Shown here: in pieces, positions 18,054 to 25,821 of the stretch
Layout: each line of letters begins with the position of its first letter
How positions within the stretch are numbered: the first letter of the stretch is position 1
Translations under genes and position numbers: made by a program
The notes under the pieces: model-generated
What the model was told of the DNA's origin: nothing
Database searches by the model: none
The model's input: only the letters and a program-made list of their open reading frames with translations
Assembly: GCA_963676355.1 (NCBI GenBank)
Contig: OY781093.1
Location: 2,542,001-2,606,000, forward strand
Reading direction: 5' to 3'
Length of the DNA: 64,000 bases
Source: JAGLOK01 sp963676355
Lineage (GTDB): Bacteria > Bacillota > Clostridia > Christensenellales > UMGS416

Positions 18054-19037
18054 ATGAAAAAATTTATTAAAAAAACAATACTATTCTTCTTAACTACGGC
18101 AATCATTTTTGCCATGACAGGGTGTTTGGATATCCTGAATAAAAACGCGGATACAGAAGAAGAAAATCCAATCCTTGCTGGCGACACAACAGAACAAAGT
18201 CCGCTTAAATGCATGGTTTACTTCAGATATGAAGACAAAAACTATCTTGTGGGACAACAGCATCTTGTGACTGTTCCTGAAACCAAAAGAGCAGAAGAAG
18301 TGTTCCTTCAGGAGCTTATTGCAGGGCCCAAGACTACATCCAACGTTCTACAACCCTCAATTAACCCAAACACTCGCATAGTTTCAGTGTCCGATAATAA
18401 CGGGCTGTTGTTTGTAACATTGTCTTCTCATTTCCTCACTCCCCTTTCAGGTGTCCCTGAAAACTGGGTCCAAAGTGAGGAATGGACAAACTTTGTAATG
18501 CGCCAGCGCAGGCTCGCTCTATACTCTATAGTCAACACATTGACGCAGACAGGCAAATACTCCAAAGTGCAGCTATATATCGACTACAACGACAACGAGC
18601 AGGGAGAGCGCCCTACAAGAGGGCAAATGGGAATGCTTGGCGGCAATAGCGAAAGTCTGCTTGAGCCTATTGGCCGCAACTCACAAATAATCTTTGAAGC
18701 TGATACAGCCGTTATGCTTTTTATGCAAAGTTTTTCAGAAAAAAATTGGGCAGAGGCAGCAAAATATGTTCAGCTGGATAATCAGGAAGAGGCAAAAACT
18801 GAACTTATCGATGAGTTTTCAAGACAGGATTTAACCCTTATCGAATATGAAGTTACAAGCATGACCACAGCATATGACGGGCAATCTTCCATCGTAACTA
18901 TAAACTATTTTATACGCTCAAAGGACGGCGTGGAATATGAAAACGCCAATATGTCGCTTAAAGTTATAAGGGCAGACGACATTTGGAAAATATCTTCTGT
19001 TTCAATAGACCAGCTTTATAATTTGTCAAATGGATAA
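18054..19037 (+). CDS. GerMN-domain lipoprotein
   Basis: A 327-residue lipoprotein: basic N-terminus, hydrophobic stretch and lipobox MTGC with Cys24. A GerMN domain covers about residues 50-185, recognised by the LYFRYED-like opening strand (CMVYFRYEDKNYLV), ELIAGPKT and the end YSIVNTLTQTGKYSKVQLYI. A C-terminal NTF2-like segment follows. GerMN domains occur in spore germination protein GerM and in actinobacterial LpqB, which modulates the MtrB sensor kinase. It begins four bases after the histidine kinase stop codon, so it is translationally linked to the two-component pair; a sensor-accessory role outside the membrane is inferred. An in-frame start further upstream, inside the kinase gene, is rejected because CGGAG fits 18054. 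Confidence 0.85.
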   Translation: MKKFIKKTILFFLTTAIIFAMTGCLDILNKNADTEEENPILAGDTTEQSPLKCMVYFRYEDKNYLVGQQHLVTVPETKRAEEVFLQELIAGPKTTSNVLQPSINPNTRIVSVSDNNGLLFVTLSSHFLTPLSGVPENWVQSEEWTNFVMRQRRLALYSIVNTLTQTGKYSKVQLYIDYNDNEQGERPTRGQMGMLGGNSESLLEPIGRNSQIIFEADTAVMLFMQSFSEKNWAEAAKYVQLDNQEEAKTELIDEFSRQDLTLIEYEVTSMTTAYDGQSSIVTINYFIRSKDGVEYENANMSLKVIRADDIWKISSVSIDQLYNLSNG

Positions 19038-20454
19038 GATAAGTAAAATAATTATATTCTTTATAATAATCGCCCTTTTTACAGGATGCACATCGCAGAC
19101 AACACCGTCTGAAGCTTTAAGCATCCAAAATGAAGGCGTTTTATCAATCAGCTATGAACCATCAAGCGATATTGTTATTTTGTCCTACCCAGATTTAGAG
19201 TTTGAAAGCTTAAACCGAGTCACATATGAAACAACCGATCAGGAAAACTCACTAGCCTACACTGCTGCGCAGTCACTATTGTCTGGAAAGAATGCGGAAA
19301 ATAACTACATACCTTTTTCCAATGTAGCATCAATACAATCCTTTTTCGTCTCAAGAAATGTAGTGCTTATGGACATAAGAGTAGATTTGTCATTAATGAC
19401 ACAGTTAGAGTATTTTAGCAGTGTGATTTCACTCACTAATACCCTTACTGAAATTGAAGGCATTGAATATGTGAAGCTTAAAATAAACGGTGAGGATCTC
19501 AGACCAATAGGGATACTCACAAATCCTCTTGTTCACAACGGAGGTGATCTTGATGTTTTATATTTGCAGCACATGGCCTCCATCTCAAGCAACAATTCAC
19601 CACAACCTTCAAGCACATCCGACTATCTGCTTTTCTTTACAGACCTATCAGGAAAATACTTGCTTGCAGAAGTCCGCTCAAGTAGCCTAATCGGTGAAAA
19701 CCTAGCTATAGATTTAATAAATCAGCTAAAAAACGGACCAGCCGCATCGGACGAGATGAAAAGCATAATCCCCAAAAACGTAATCCTTCAAAAGGAGCCG
19801 CAGGTTCATTCAGATGGAGAGTTTGGAAACATACTAACCATATCACTTGAAGCACCTAAGCACGAAGCTATGGACTCTGAGGCGCGTTATATGATAGCTG
19901 CCAGCATAGTAGCTACTATGCTGAGCAATATCACGGGAATTGATGCCGTGCGCATCTTCATCAACTCACAGCCAGCTATAAGCACTTCAATTATGACAGA
20001 AAAGATGTTCTATGAGAAAATAGGAAATATCGCAACTTTGTATTTCCCCAATTCTGATTACTCTTACCTTATACCAATAAAAAGAGCTTTCTCCCAGAGT
20101 GAATATACTCTGGAGGAAAAGCGAATACAAAGCCTGATTGAAGGATTGCTTGATTACGAATCTGACTCTGCACAAAACGTATTCCCCGAAAACCTGAAAA
20201 TTGATGATTTAATTTCAATTAAGGTTTCAAATGGCATAGCATTTGTGGATTTCACTTCGGATTTAATACTGTCTTGCGATTATAACAGGGCACAAGAAAG
20301 CATGCTTGTTTATTCCGTTGTAAACACACTTGCCGAGTTTAAAGAAATAAAAAGGGTTCAAATCACAATTAACGGAAAAATACAAAAAACCTTGTGCGGC
20401 TATCTATCCTCTGAAGAACCATTCCTTCCCAATCCGGGCATTATCCAAAAATAA
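19030..20454 (+). CDS. Lipoprotein with repeated GerMN-like domains
   Basis: A 474-residue lipoprotein with lipobox LFTGC (Cys20). It overlaps the previous gene by eight bases. The mature part looks like about three successive GerMN-type units. Each has a hydrophobic opening strand, an AxxLLxGP-like or IEGLL helix, a FVDF/LMDIRVDLS-type strand, a YSVVNTL-type helix and a closing VQITING/VKLKING strand; the closing elements recur near residues 155, 317 and 453. Such a triple array is unusual compared with single-domain GerM or LpqB. Probably attached to the outer membrane leaflet or inserted in the wall zone, working with the preceding lipoprotein and kinase. Function inferred only from context. 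Confidence 0.75.
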   Translation: MDKISKIIIFFIIIALFTGCTSQTTPSEALSIQNEGVLSISYEPSSDIVILSYPDLEFESLNRVTYETTDQENSLAYTAAQSLLSGKNAENNYIPFSNVASIQSFFVSRNVVLMDIRVDLSLMTQLEYFSSVISLTNTLTEIEGIEYVKLKINGEDLRPIGILTNPLVHNGGDLDVLYLQHMASISSNNSPQPSSTSDYLLFFTDLSGKYLLAEVRSSSLIGENLAIDLINQLKNGPAASDEMKSIIPKNVILQKEPQVHSDGEFGNILTISLEAPKHEAMDSEARYMIAASIVATMLSNITGIDAVRIFINSQPAISTSIMTEKMFYEKIGNIATLYFPNSDYSYLIPIKRAFSQSEYTLEEKRIQSLIEGLLDYESDSAQNVFPENLKIDDLISIKVSNGIAFVDFTSDLILSCDYNRAQESMLVYSVVNTLAEFKEIKRVQITINGKIQKTLCGYLSSEEPFLPNPGIIQK

Positions 20455-20562
20455 AACAAAATAATATTGAACTTCTATGCCGATTTACAATTGGCTTATT
20501 TCGCATATTTTGATTGCATTATACGAACATTTGTTTTATAATGCAAACAGAGGTTAAATTTT

Positions 20563-21867
20563 ATGAATGTCGAAAAAAAACTAAAAATTCTTGGCGATGC
20601 AGCCAAATATGATGCCTCCTGCTCTTCCAGCGGTTCTTCTCGCAATAGCGGGAAATTTGGCAATTCAGCAATCTCTGGCATTTGCCATTCTTGGGCAGCG
20701 GACGGAAGATGTATATCCCTTCTTAAAGTGCTATACACAAATAAATGCATGTATAAGTGCGCATATTGCAAAAACTCCGCGGAAAGTGATGTGGAGCGAG
20801 CAGAATTCACTCCGCATGAGCTTGCGACTCTCACGCAGGAATTTTACAGACGCAATTATATTGAAGGCTTGTTTTTAAGCAGCGCAGTAGTTAAAAGCCC
20901 TGATTATACTATGGAACGCATGGTTAATACTATGCAGCTTTTACGCAACATGGGTTTTGGCGGCTATATACACGTAAAAGCAATTCCCGGCGCATCGAAA
21001 TTTCTTTTGGATGAAGCAGGATATCTCGCGGATCGAATGAGTGTAAATATCGAGCTTCCTTCGCAACAAAGCCTTAAGCTTCTCGCTCCCGAAAAAAGCA
21101 AGACTTCTATAGTAACTCCAATGAGTCATATAAAAAATCGGATATTAGAGCATGAGGGAGCTGCTCGCGGCGCAGGTGATTTTGCACCTGCAGGCCAAAG
21201 CACACAGATGATAATCGGCGCAACGCCCGACAGCGACAAGCAAATCCTAATGCTTTCTCAAGGGCTCTACAATAATTTTCGCTTAAAAAGGGTTTACTAT
21301 TCTGCCTACATGCCTGTAACCGAACACAAAGCACTGGTTAAAATCACCCATCCTCCCCTGCTTCGTGAACACAGGCTGTATCAGGCAGACTGGCTGTTGC
21401 GCTTTTATGGATTTAATGCGGATGAACTTTTGGATGACTCTCTTCCCATGCTTGATGAAAACCTTGATCCCAAGGCTTGCTGGGCAGTGCGTCATCCTGA
21501 GCTTTTTCCCGTGGAAATTAACAAAGCCCCGCTCTACACACTGCTGCGCGTCCCGGGGATAGGAAATGTCTCGGCGCGCAGAATAATTCAGGCACGAAGA
21601 ATGGGACGACTTAACTTTGATGACTTGAAAAAAATGCGTGTGGTGCTAAAGCGCGCGGCATATTTTATCACATGCGATGGCAAATATATGCCTCAGCTTA
21701 AGATGTCGCCCGAAGGGATGTATCGCAGCCTTATAACTTTGGATAAGCGTCCGCTGTTTAGCAACGGATTTCAAACTTCATTTTTAGAGCGTCCTGCACT
21801 CGCTTCAAGCACATTTCCGCTTTCTAACATCCAAAATAAATTATCGCTAAAAGGAGCACTAAGCTGA
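20563..21867 (+). CDS. Putative DNA modification/repair radical-SAM protein
   Basis: A 434-residue radical-SAM enzyme. The cluster motif CxxxCxxC is Cys62-Cys66-Cys69 (CMYKCAYC), which binds the [4Fe-4S] cluster that cleaves S-adenosylmethionine. Three more cysteines (20, 41, 50) precede it. Residues ~320-350 form a helix-hairpin-helix (VPGIGNVSARRII), a non-specific DNA-binding element. This matches the TIGRFAM family of radical-SAM proteins linked to a uracil-DNA glycosylase-like partner (TIGR03916). The reaction is not established as far as I know. The next gene, the usual partner, overlaps its stop codon (TGATG), so they are co-translated. Confidence 0.88.
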   Translation: MNVEKKLKILGDAAKYDASCSSSGSSRNSGKFGNSAISGICHSWAADGRCISLLKVLYTNKCMYKCAYCKNSAESDVERAEFTPHELATLTQEFYRRNYIEGLFLSSAVVKSPDYTMERMVNTMQLLRNMGFGGYIHVKAIPGASKFLLDEAGYLADRMSVNIELPSQQSLKLLAPEKSKTSIVTPMSHIKNRILEHEGAARGAGDFAPAGQSTQMIIGATPDSDKQILMLSQGLYNNFRLKRVYYSAYMPVTEHKALVKITHPPLLREHRLYQADWLLRFYGFNADELLDDSLPMLDENLDPKACWAVRHPELFPVEINKAPLYTLLRVPGIGNVSARRIIQARRMGRLNFDDLKKMRVVLKRAAYFITCDGKYMPQLKMSPEGMYRSLITLDKRPLFSNGFQTSFLERPALASSTFPLSNIQNKLSLKGALS

Positions 21868-22607
21868 TGGAATGCATATATATAACAGACGGAAGCCTTG
21901 AAGGTCTCCTGACTGCAATTCATGAAATGTATTACTCAGGAGATACGGCCTTTGACATACTTCGCGAGCCTCCGATTCAGATGAATTTTTACACTTCATA
22001 TAAAAAAATTAAAACCGATAATCTCAAAGCACAACGCGTATATGAGGCTATAGAAGATAAAATATCAGAGCGTGCTGCAGAAGAGATGACCCTTGCGTGG
22101 CTCTCGGAACTTCCACTAATCGGTAGGCAAATAGCACGCTATATTAAGATGGGTTTTAACATTGGATACAAAGTGGATTTTATGCTCTCGCACAAGGATG
22201 TGATGCCTGTTCATAAAGCTGCTTCCAAGGTTCGCATGGAGGTTCACAGAATGCTGGGGCTGTGCCGTTTCTCAAAAACAATTGACAATTTGTTTTTGTG
22301 CGAGATTACTCCAGACCACAACATTTTGTCGCTTATAGCCCCACATTTTTCAGATAGAATGAGAGACATGTATTGGGTGATTCACGATAAATCTCGCGGC
22401 TTATCCGCTGTTTATAATCAAAAAGAGTGGTATATAACTCCCTCAAGCATTCCTTCATCTTTGGAATATTCCAGAGATGAGCAGGAATATCGGAATATTT
22501 GGAAAGCGTATTTTGATACGATTGCAATTGAAGGACGCATAAACCCAAAACTTCAAAGAGCATTTGTGCCTGTACGTTACAGAAAAAATATTATCGAGTT
22601 CGCCTGA
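21867..22607 (+). CDS. TIGR03915-family DNA metabolism protein, partner of the radical-SAM protein
   Basis: A 246-residue protein matching the family (DUF4130/TIGR03915) that is always found beside, or fused near, the radical-SAM protein above; in many proteobacteria it is fused to a uracil-DNA glycosylase-like domain (UdgX type), absent here. Visible features are the start MECIYITDGSLEGLLTAI, a central RMEVHRMLGLCRF helix, the stretch ITPDHNILSLIAPHFSDRM and the C-terminal WKAYFDTIAIEGRINPKLQ. It starts inside the stop codon of its partner after an AAGGAG site and is followed by a strong terminator. Biochemical role unknown; DNA damage handling is inferred from partner and fusions. Confidence 0.85.
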   Translation: MECIYITDGSLEGLLTAIHEMYYSGDTAFDILREPPIQMNFYTSYKKIKTDNLKAQRVYEAIEDKISERAAEEMTLAWLSELPLIGRQIARYIKMGFNIGYKVDFMLSHKDVMPVHKAASKVRMEVHRMLGLCRFSKTIDNLFLCEITPDHNILSLIAPHFSDRMRDMYWVIHDKSRGLSAVYNQKEWYITPSSIPSSLEYSRDEQEYRNIWKAYFDTIAIEGRINPKLQRAFVPVRYRKNIIEFA

Positions 22608-22641
22608 ATTAGTTTACCAATACAAAACTCTCCAATGTTGT

Positions 22642-22665
22642 AAAGCGCCTTGTGGCGCTTTTTTT
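22642..22665 (+). terminator. Terminator of the radical-SAM operon
   Basis: An 8-bp stem (AAAGCGCC with GGCGCTTT) with loop TTGT and a T tail, 34 bases past the stop codon. It also abuts the end of the convergent minus-strand gene. Confidence 0.92.
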
Positions 22666-23308
22666 ACCATATCACAGGAAAGATCATATATGGCACTTTT
22701 TTTGTATAATCATAATACCAAGTGTAATTTTCAAATCTATAATTTTCAACAACTACCGCCTGAACTATTATTGCGATAATAGCAAAAAGCGCAGGAATAA
22801 AAGCGTATGCAGAACCTAAAAATAGCGGAATTGAAATCGCCAATAAAAATCCAGCAAGGTTCATTGGGTGTCTCACCACATCATAAGGTCCATGAGTACC
22901 GAACACTCCCTTTTCCTCCGATGGCGTTTCTCCATATTCCTCTAGTCCATGCCTAGGATCAGCAAACAAAGAAGTTATCGCAAGATAGTTGCCTGAAAAA
23001 AGAAGCAGAAGCCCCAATGCAACAGTCCATCCAGGCAACAAAAAAGTGCCGTTCATGATATCAATTGCGCCTACAATCAACGCAACTCCCATAAACACTA
23101 TGGAAATTTGCGTGAATATATTCTGTTTCCTTTTGATCACTTTTCTCTTTATAAAATATAAAATAGCAATTTCACTTCCCGCCAGCAAAACTAAAATCCC
23201 TGACAGCAAAAGCGAAAACGCTGAAAAGCTAAGTATGATAAGTATAGCTATTATTGAAACTAGTATGGTTGCGAATATTGTTATAATTGGATTCGATTTT
23301 ATATTCAT
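22664..23308 (-). CDS. Isoprenylcysteine carboxyl methyltransferase-family membrane protein
   Basis: A 214-residue protein with about five transmembrane helices, the first three tightly packed at the N-terminus. The C-terminal part has the ICMT/PEMT signature: VRHPMNLAGF, followed by a helix and VENYRFENY, with the conserved Arg-His-Pro and Glu-Asn that bind S-adenosylmethionine in this superfamily. Bacterial members methylate lipids or unknown substrates. It follows the UPF0280 gene by nine bases and so appears to be the last gene of the homocysteine operon. Whether it shares that pathway or is a passenger is unclear. Confidence 0.75.
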   Translation of the reverse strand: MNIKSNPIITIFATILVSIIAILIILSFSAFSLLLSGILVLLAGSEIAILYFIKRKVIKRKQNIFTQISIVFMGVALIVGAIDIMNGTFLLPGWTVALGLLLLFSGNYLAITSLFADPRHGLEEYGETPSEEKGVFGTHGPYDVVRHPMNLAGFLLAISIPLFLGSAYAFIPALFAIIAIIVQAVVVENYRFENYTWYYDYTKKVPYMIFPVIW

Positions 23309-23317
23309 TTGTTCTCC

Positions 23318-24049
23318 TTAAACAGGTTCCAGCGATATATCTCCTCCTGCGGCAATTTTTTCATTTATCACCGCAAGCGCACCTGTTATTCCATTGATTT
23401 TCATTATATTTAAAATTCCGCCTTCAAGCTGACGTTCATTTTTAATGCTGTTTCCAAGAGCTGTCGCCACCGCATCTGCAAGCGTGCAGTCATGTGCCAT
23501 CACAACTGCTGCATCGCATCTTCCCTCCGAATAGGAATGCCCTACGGAATATGCTGACGTGCACACGCCCCATGTTCCTGGAGGAATTTTTATTGCGAGT
23601 CTTCCAGATAGAGAAGATTGTCCAGCATAAAGCATTATCCTGCGCTCTATGTTTGTTTTGATGAATATATCACCGCCATTTTCGACAATAACTTCATCCG
23701 AAAATTTCATAAGCTCCGTTCCCACATATTGTGCAGTAGCACCTGCCACTGCGGCCATAGGTCCCACATCCGCAGCTTTGGCCGCGCTGTACATTCCAGC
23801 TATCATAAAAGTCGAGCCACCCGAATACCTGAGCGGGTAATATGATGTCAGAAATGATGGATTTGTGGCAATCTCTTTTTTCACTTCTTTGCGAGCTGTA
23901 GCTAAAGCTTTTTTGGCAGACTTTATATACTCGCCCTTTGTCCCGATAAAAAGATCGCTCTGCTCTATTTTAACATTATAATAATTTAAATCAGGAGCAT
24001 TCATATCCTTTCGATAGAAACGCTCTTCACCAACATTATTCATTTTCAT
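23318..24049 (-). CDS. UPF0280 (COG2122, ApbE-like) protein of the homocysteine cluster
   Basis: A 243-residue member of UPF0280, a family distantly related to the flavin transferase ApbE. Visible family segments are MAAVAGATAQYVG, VENGGDIFIK and the late GRCDAAVVMAHDC-TLADAVATALGN. In methanogens COG2122 proteins work with a COG1900 protein and a NIL-ferredoxin in making homocysteine from aspartate semialdehyde; both partners are encoded immediately upstream here. Its start overlaps the NIL-ferredoxin gene by 14 bases, so the set is co-expressed. The exact chemistry of this subunit is not settled. No clear ribosome binding site is seen before the chosen ATG. Confidence 0.85.
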   Translation of the reverse strand: MKMNNVGEERFYRKDMNAPDLNYYNVKIEQSDLFIGTKGEYIKSAKKALATARKEVKKEIATNPSFLTSYYPLRYSGGSTFMIAGMYSAAKAADVGPMAAVAGATAQYVGTELMKFSDEVIVENGGDIFIKTNIERRIMLYAGQSSLSGRLAIKIPPGTWGVCTSAYSVGHSYSEGRCDAAVVMAHDCTLADAVATALGNSIKNERQLEGGILNIMKINGITGALAVINEKIAAGGDISLEPV

Positions 24050-24455
24050 CGAAATAGTTTACTGACATTGCGTTCATCGGGCATGTAGTAACACACATTT
24101 GGCATGCGACGCATTTTTCGCCGTCAAACTGAAGCTTTTCATCGCTTCCCATAGTGAGCGCTTGTGTCGGGCAAACAGATGTGCAAAGACTGCAGTCCAC
24201 ACATAAATCTTTATCTCGCACAATAGTTTTTGAAAGAAGTGTAACTTCAATACCCTCTTCTTTAAGAAACTTCATTCCATCTTCAATATTTTTTTCTTTG
24301 CCTGTAACCTCTATTGCAAGCTCACCTTTTTCATCATAGTCAATTTTCGCTTTAAATATATTAAACGCCAAATCATAATCTTTTACCAGATGATAGCTAA
24401 CAGGCTTTGTAGTCATATCTTTTGGGAAGCGCAAAAGCAATTTAATGGATTTCAT
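24036..24455 (-). CDS. NIL-domain 4Fe-4S ferredoxin
   Basis: A 139-residue two-domain protein. Residues ~1-75 are a NIL domain (ferredoxin-like fold, starts MKSIKLLLRFP). Residues ~80-135 carry two [4Fe-4S] motifs, CVDCSLCTSVCP and CVACQMCVTTCP. In methanogens this architecture, encoded next to COG1900, supplies electrons for reductive sulfur incorporation in homocysteine synthesis. Here its ATG follows the COG1900 gene by less than one codon, and its 3' end overlaps the UPF0280 gene. Cytoplasmic electron carrier, strongly tied to the homocysteine pathway by context. Confidence 0.92.
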   Translation of the reverse strand: MKSIKLLLRFPKDMTTKPVSYHLVKDYDLAFNIFKAKIDYDEKGELAIEVTGKEKNIEDGMKFLKEEGIEVTLLSKTIVRDKDLCVDCSLCTSVCPTQALTMGSDEKLQFDGEKCVACQMCVTTCPMNAMSVNYFDENE

Positions 24456-25607
24456 CTATTTGTCCTCCTTTAATGCCTTAAATTCTCCTAAGCCTGCGAT
24501 GTTTTTTATCGGCTCCTGTAGGAAAAATTCTCCTCGTTTAATAGTATCTTTAAGAATTTGAGCTATCTCACGGGAAATCACCATGGATGTCATTGTGGAT
24601 GTCGGAACCATTTTCCCGTTAATCTCCACCTTGCCGCTTTTAAGCTGTTCATATGTATATCTTGTAATAGTCGGGCGGTTAAGCTCGCCTGTTGAGTAAT
24701 CAATGCAAGAAGTATATATTTCTGAGTTTGGCCGCGCTAAATGTTCAAATAAATCTTCATCAAGATTTGGGATTGGAACACCCAGCCCTATGCTCATTGT
24801 TATTCCGTATTTTTCAAAAACAGCAGCGCGAATATATCTACTGTTCATCTTTTTCATGTCACCTATAACAGCAAGAGTACCGCCTGAATGCTCCACTCCG
24901 TCTTCATATTGCGCAACAGTTGGATTGTGCTGTGTTCCCTGCCAAGCAACATATCCTTCAGCTCCGCACAAAAACAGCCTCGTCCCCAAGCCAATAGTCC
25001 TAAATTCCGGATCATTTAATAACGGTGACATCTCCCCTGTTGTTGCATATGTCACATTTCCACATTCGGGAAGCAGCGTCCCCATATATGTATATATTGT
25101 GTGTTTTGAAGGATTTGACGCTGCGGCGTAATTCTGATAAGCATTTCTAGGATTGAATAGATATGCCTGATTTAAATCATCCAGTGTAACTTTTGCACTA
25201 GCTTCTTTTTTTGGATAGCAATCAGTCCCGTAGCTTTTTGCTTGAAGATTAACTTCCTTGCCAGCAATCAAATCTTCTATAACATGTGCACCGCCATATT
25301 TCATTGGATTGGAAATTGAGCCCTGTGCCGCCCCTATATATGTGTCAACTGCAGCAAGTCCACCACTTGCAGGCACATCGTTTAGTGTGATGTCCACCAT
25401 TCTTATGCGAGGATCGGTATGTCCGAAGTTTAAAAATGCGCCGGATGAACACATTGGCGAAAATGTCGCGCATGTCACTACATCCACTTTTTTAAAAGCT
25501 TCTTTTTTGCCCATTTCCTTTGCCATTTTCACTACTTCCTCCGCAGTAAATACAGCCACTTTTTTGGACTTAATCTTTTCGTTTATTTCATCGAAAGTTC
25601 TTATCAT
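24456..25607 (-). CDS. Homocysteine biosynthesis protein (COG1900, DUF39)
   Basis: A 383-residue protein of the HcyBio family, which in anaerobes converts aspartate semialdehyde with a sulfur donor to homocysteine, bypassing the O-acyl-homoserine route. Cysteines at 46 and 53 (TCATFSPMCSSGAF) and at 130 (TDCYPKK) lie where the methanogen homologue has its essential pair; I recall this but cannot verify the numbering. GHTDPRIRMVDITLN and CGAEGYVAWQGTQHNP are family hallmarks. It leads a minus-strand operon with the NIL-ferredoxin and UPF0280 genes. A very strong GGAGGAGGT site precedes the ATG. The gene is divergent from an AlbA_2 gene across a 214-base promoter region. Confidence 0.93.
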   Translation of the reverse strand: MIRTFDEINEKIKSKKVAVFTAEEVVKMAKEMGKKEAFKKVDVVTCATFSPMCSSGAFLNFGHTDPRIRMVDITLNDVPASGGLAAVDTYIGAAQGSISNPMKYGGAHVIEDLIAGKEVNLQAKSYGTDCYPKKEASAKVTLDDLNQAYLFNPRNAYQNYAAASNPSKHTIYTYMGTLLPECGNVTYATTGEMSPLLNDPEFRTIGLGTRLFLCGAEGYVAWQGTQHNPTVAQYEDGVEHSGGTLAVIGDMKKMNSRYIRAAVFEKYGITMSIGLGVPIPNLDEDLFEHLARPNSEIYTSCIDYSTGELNRPTITRYTYEQLKSGKVEINGKMVPTSTMTSMVISREIAQILKDTIKRGEFFLQEPIKNIAGLGEFKALKEDK

Positions 25608-25821
25608 TTATACCTCCTCCAGCTTATTTCTTTTTGCATTTTATGTATTATAAAGCATTTATGGTTATTATTCAATTGATACACATTAACTTATACAATG
25701 TTTACACTAAAGACATTTTGAATGCTGAAAACACATTAAATTCGTTATGATTTTGTAAAACATACTGGATTTGTTTGCTATAGCAAAATGCTTCTTGTAA
25801 AATAAACTAAAGGAGATTGTG

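Noticed and set aside
25608..25821. S-adenosylmethionine or T-box type riboswitch before the homocysteine operon
   Set aside because: I looked for conserved cores and a terminator/antiterminator pair and saw none in the 214-base gap; a covariance search would be decisive.
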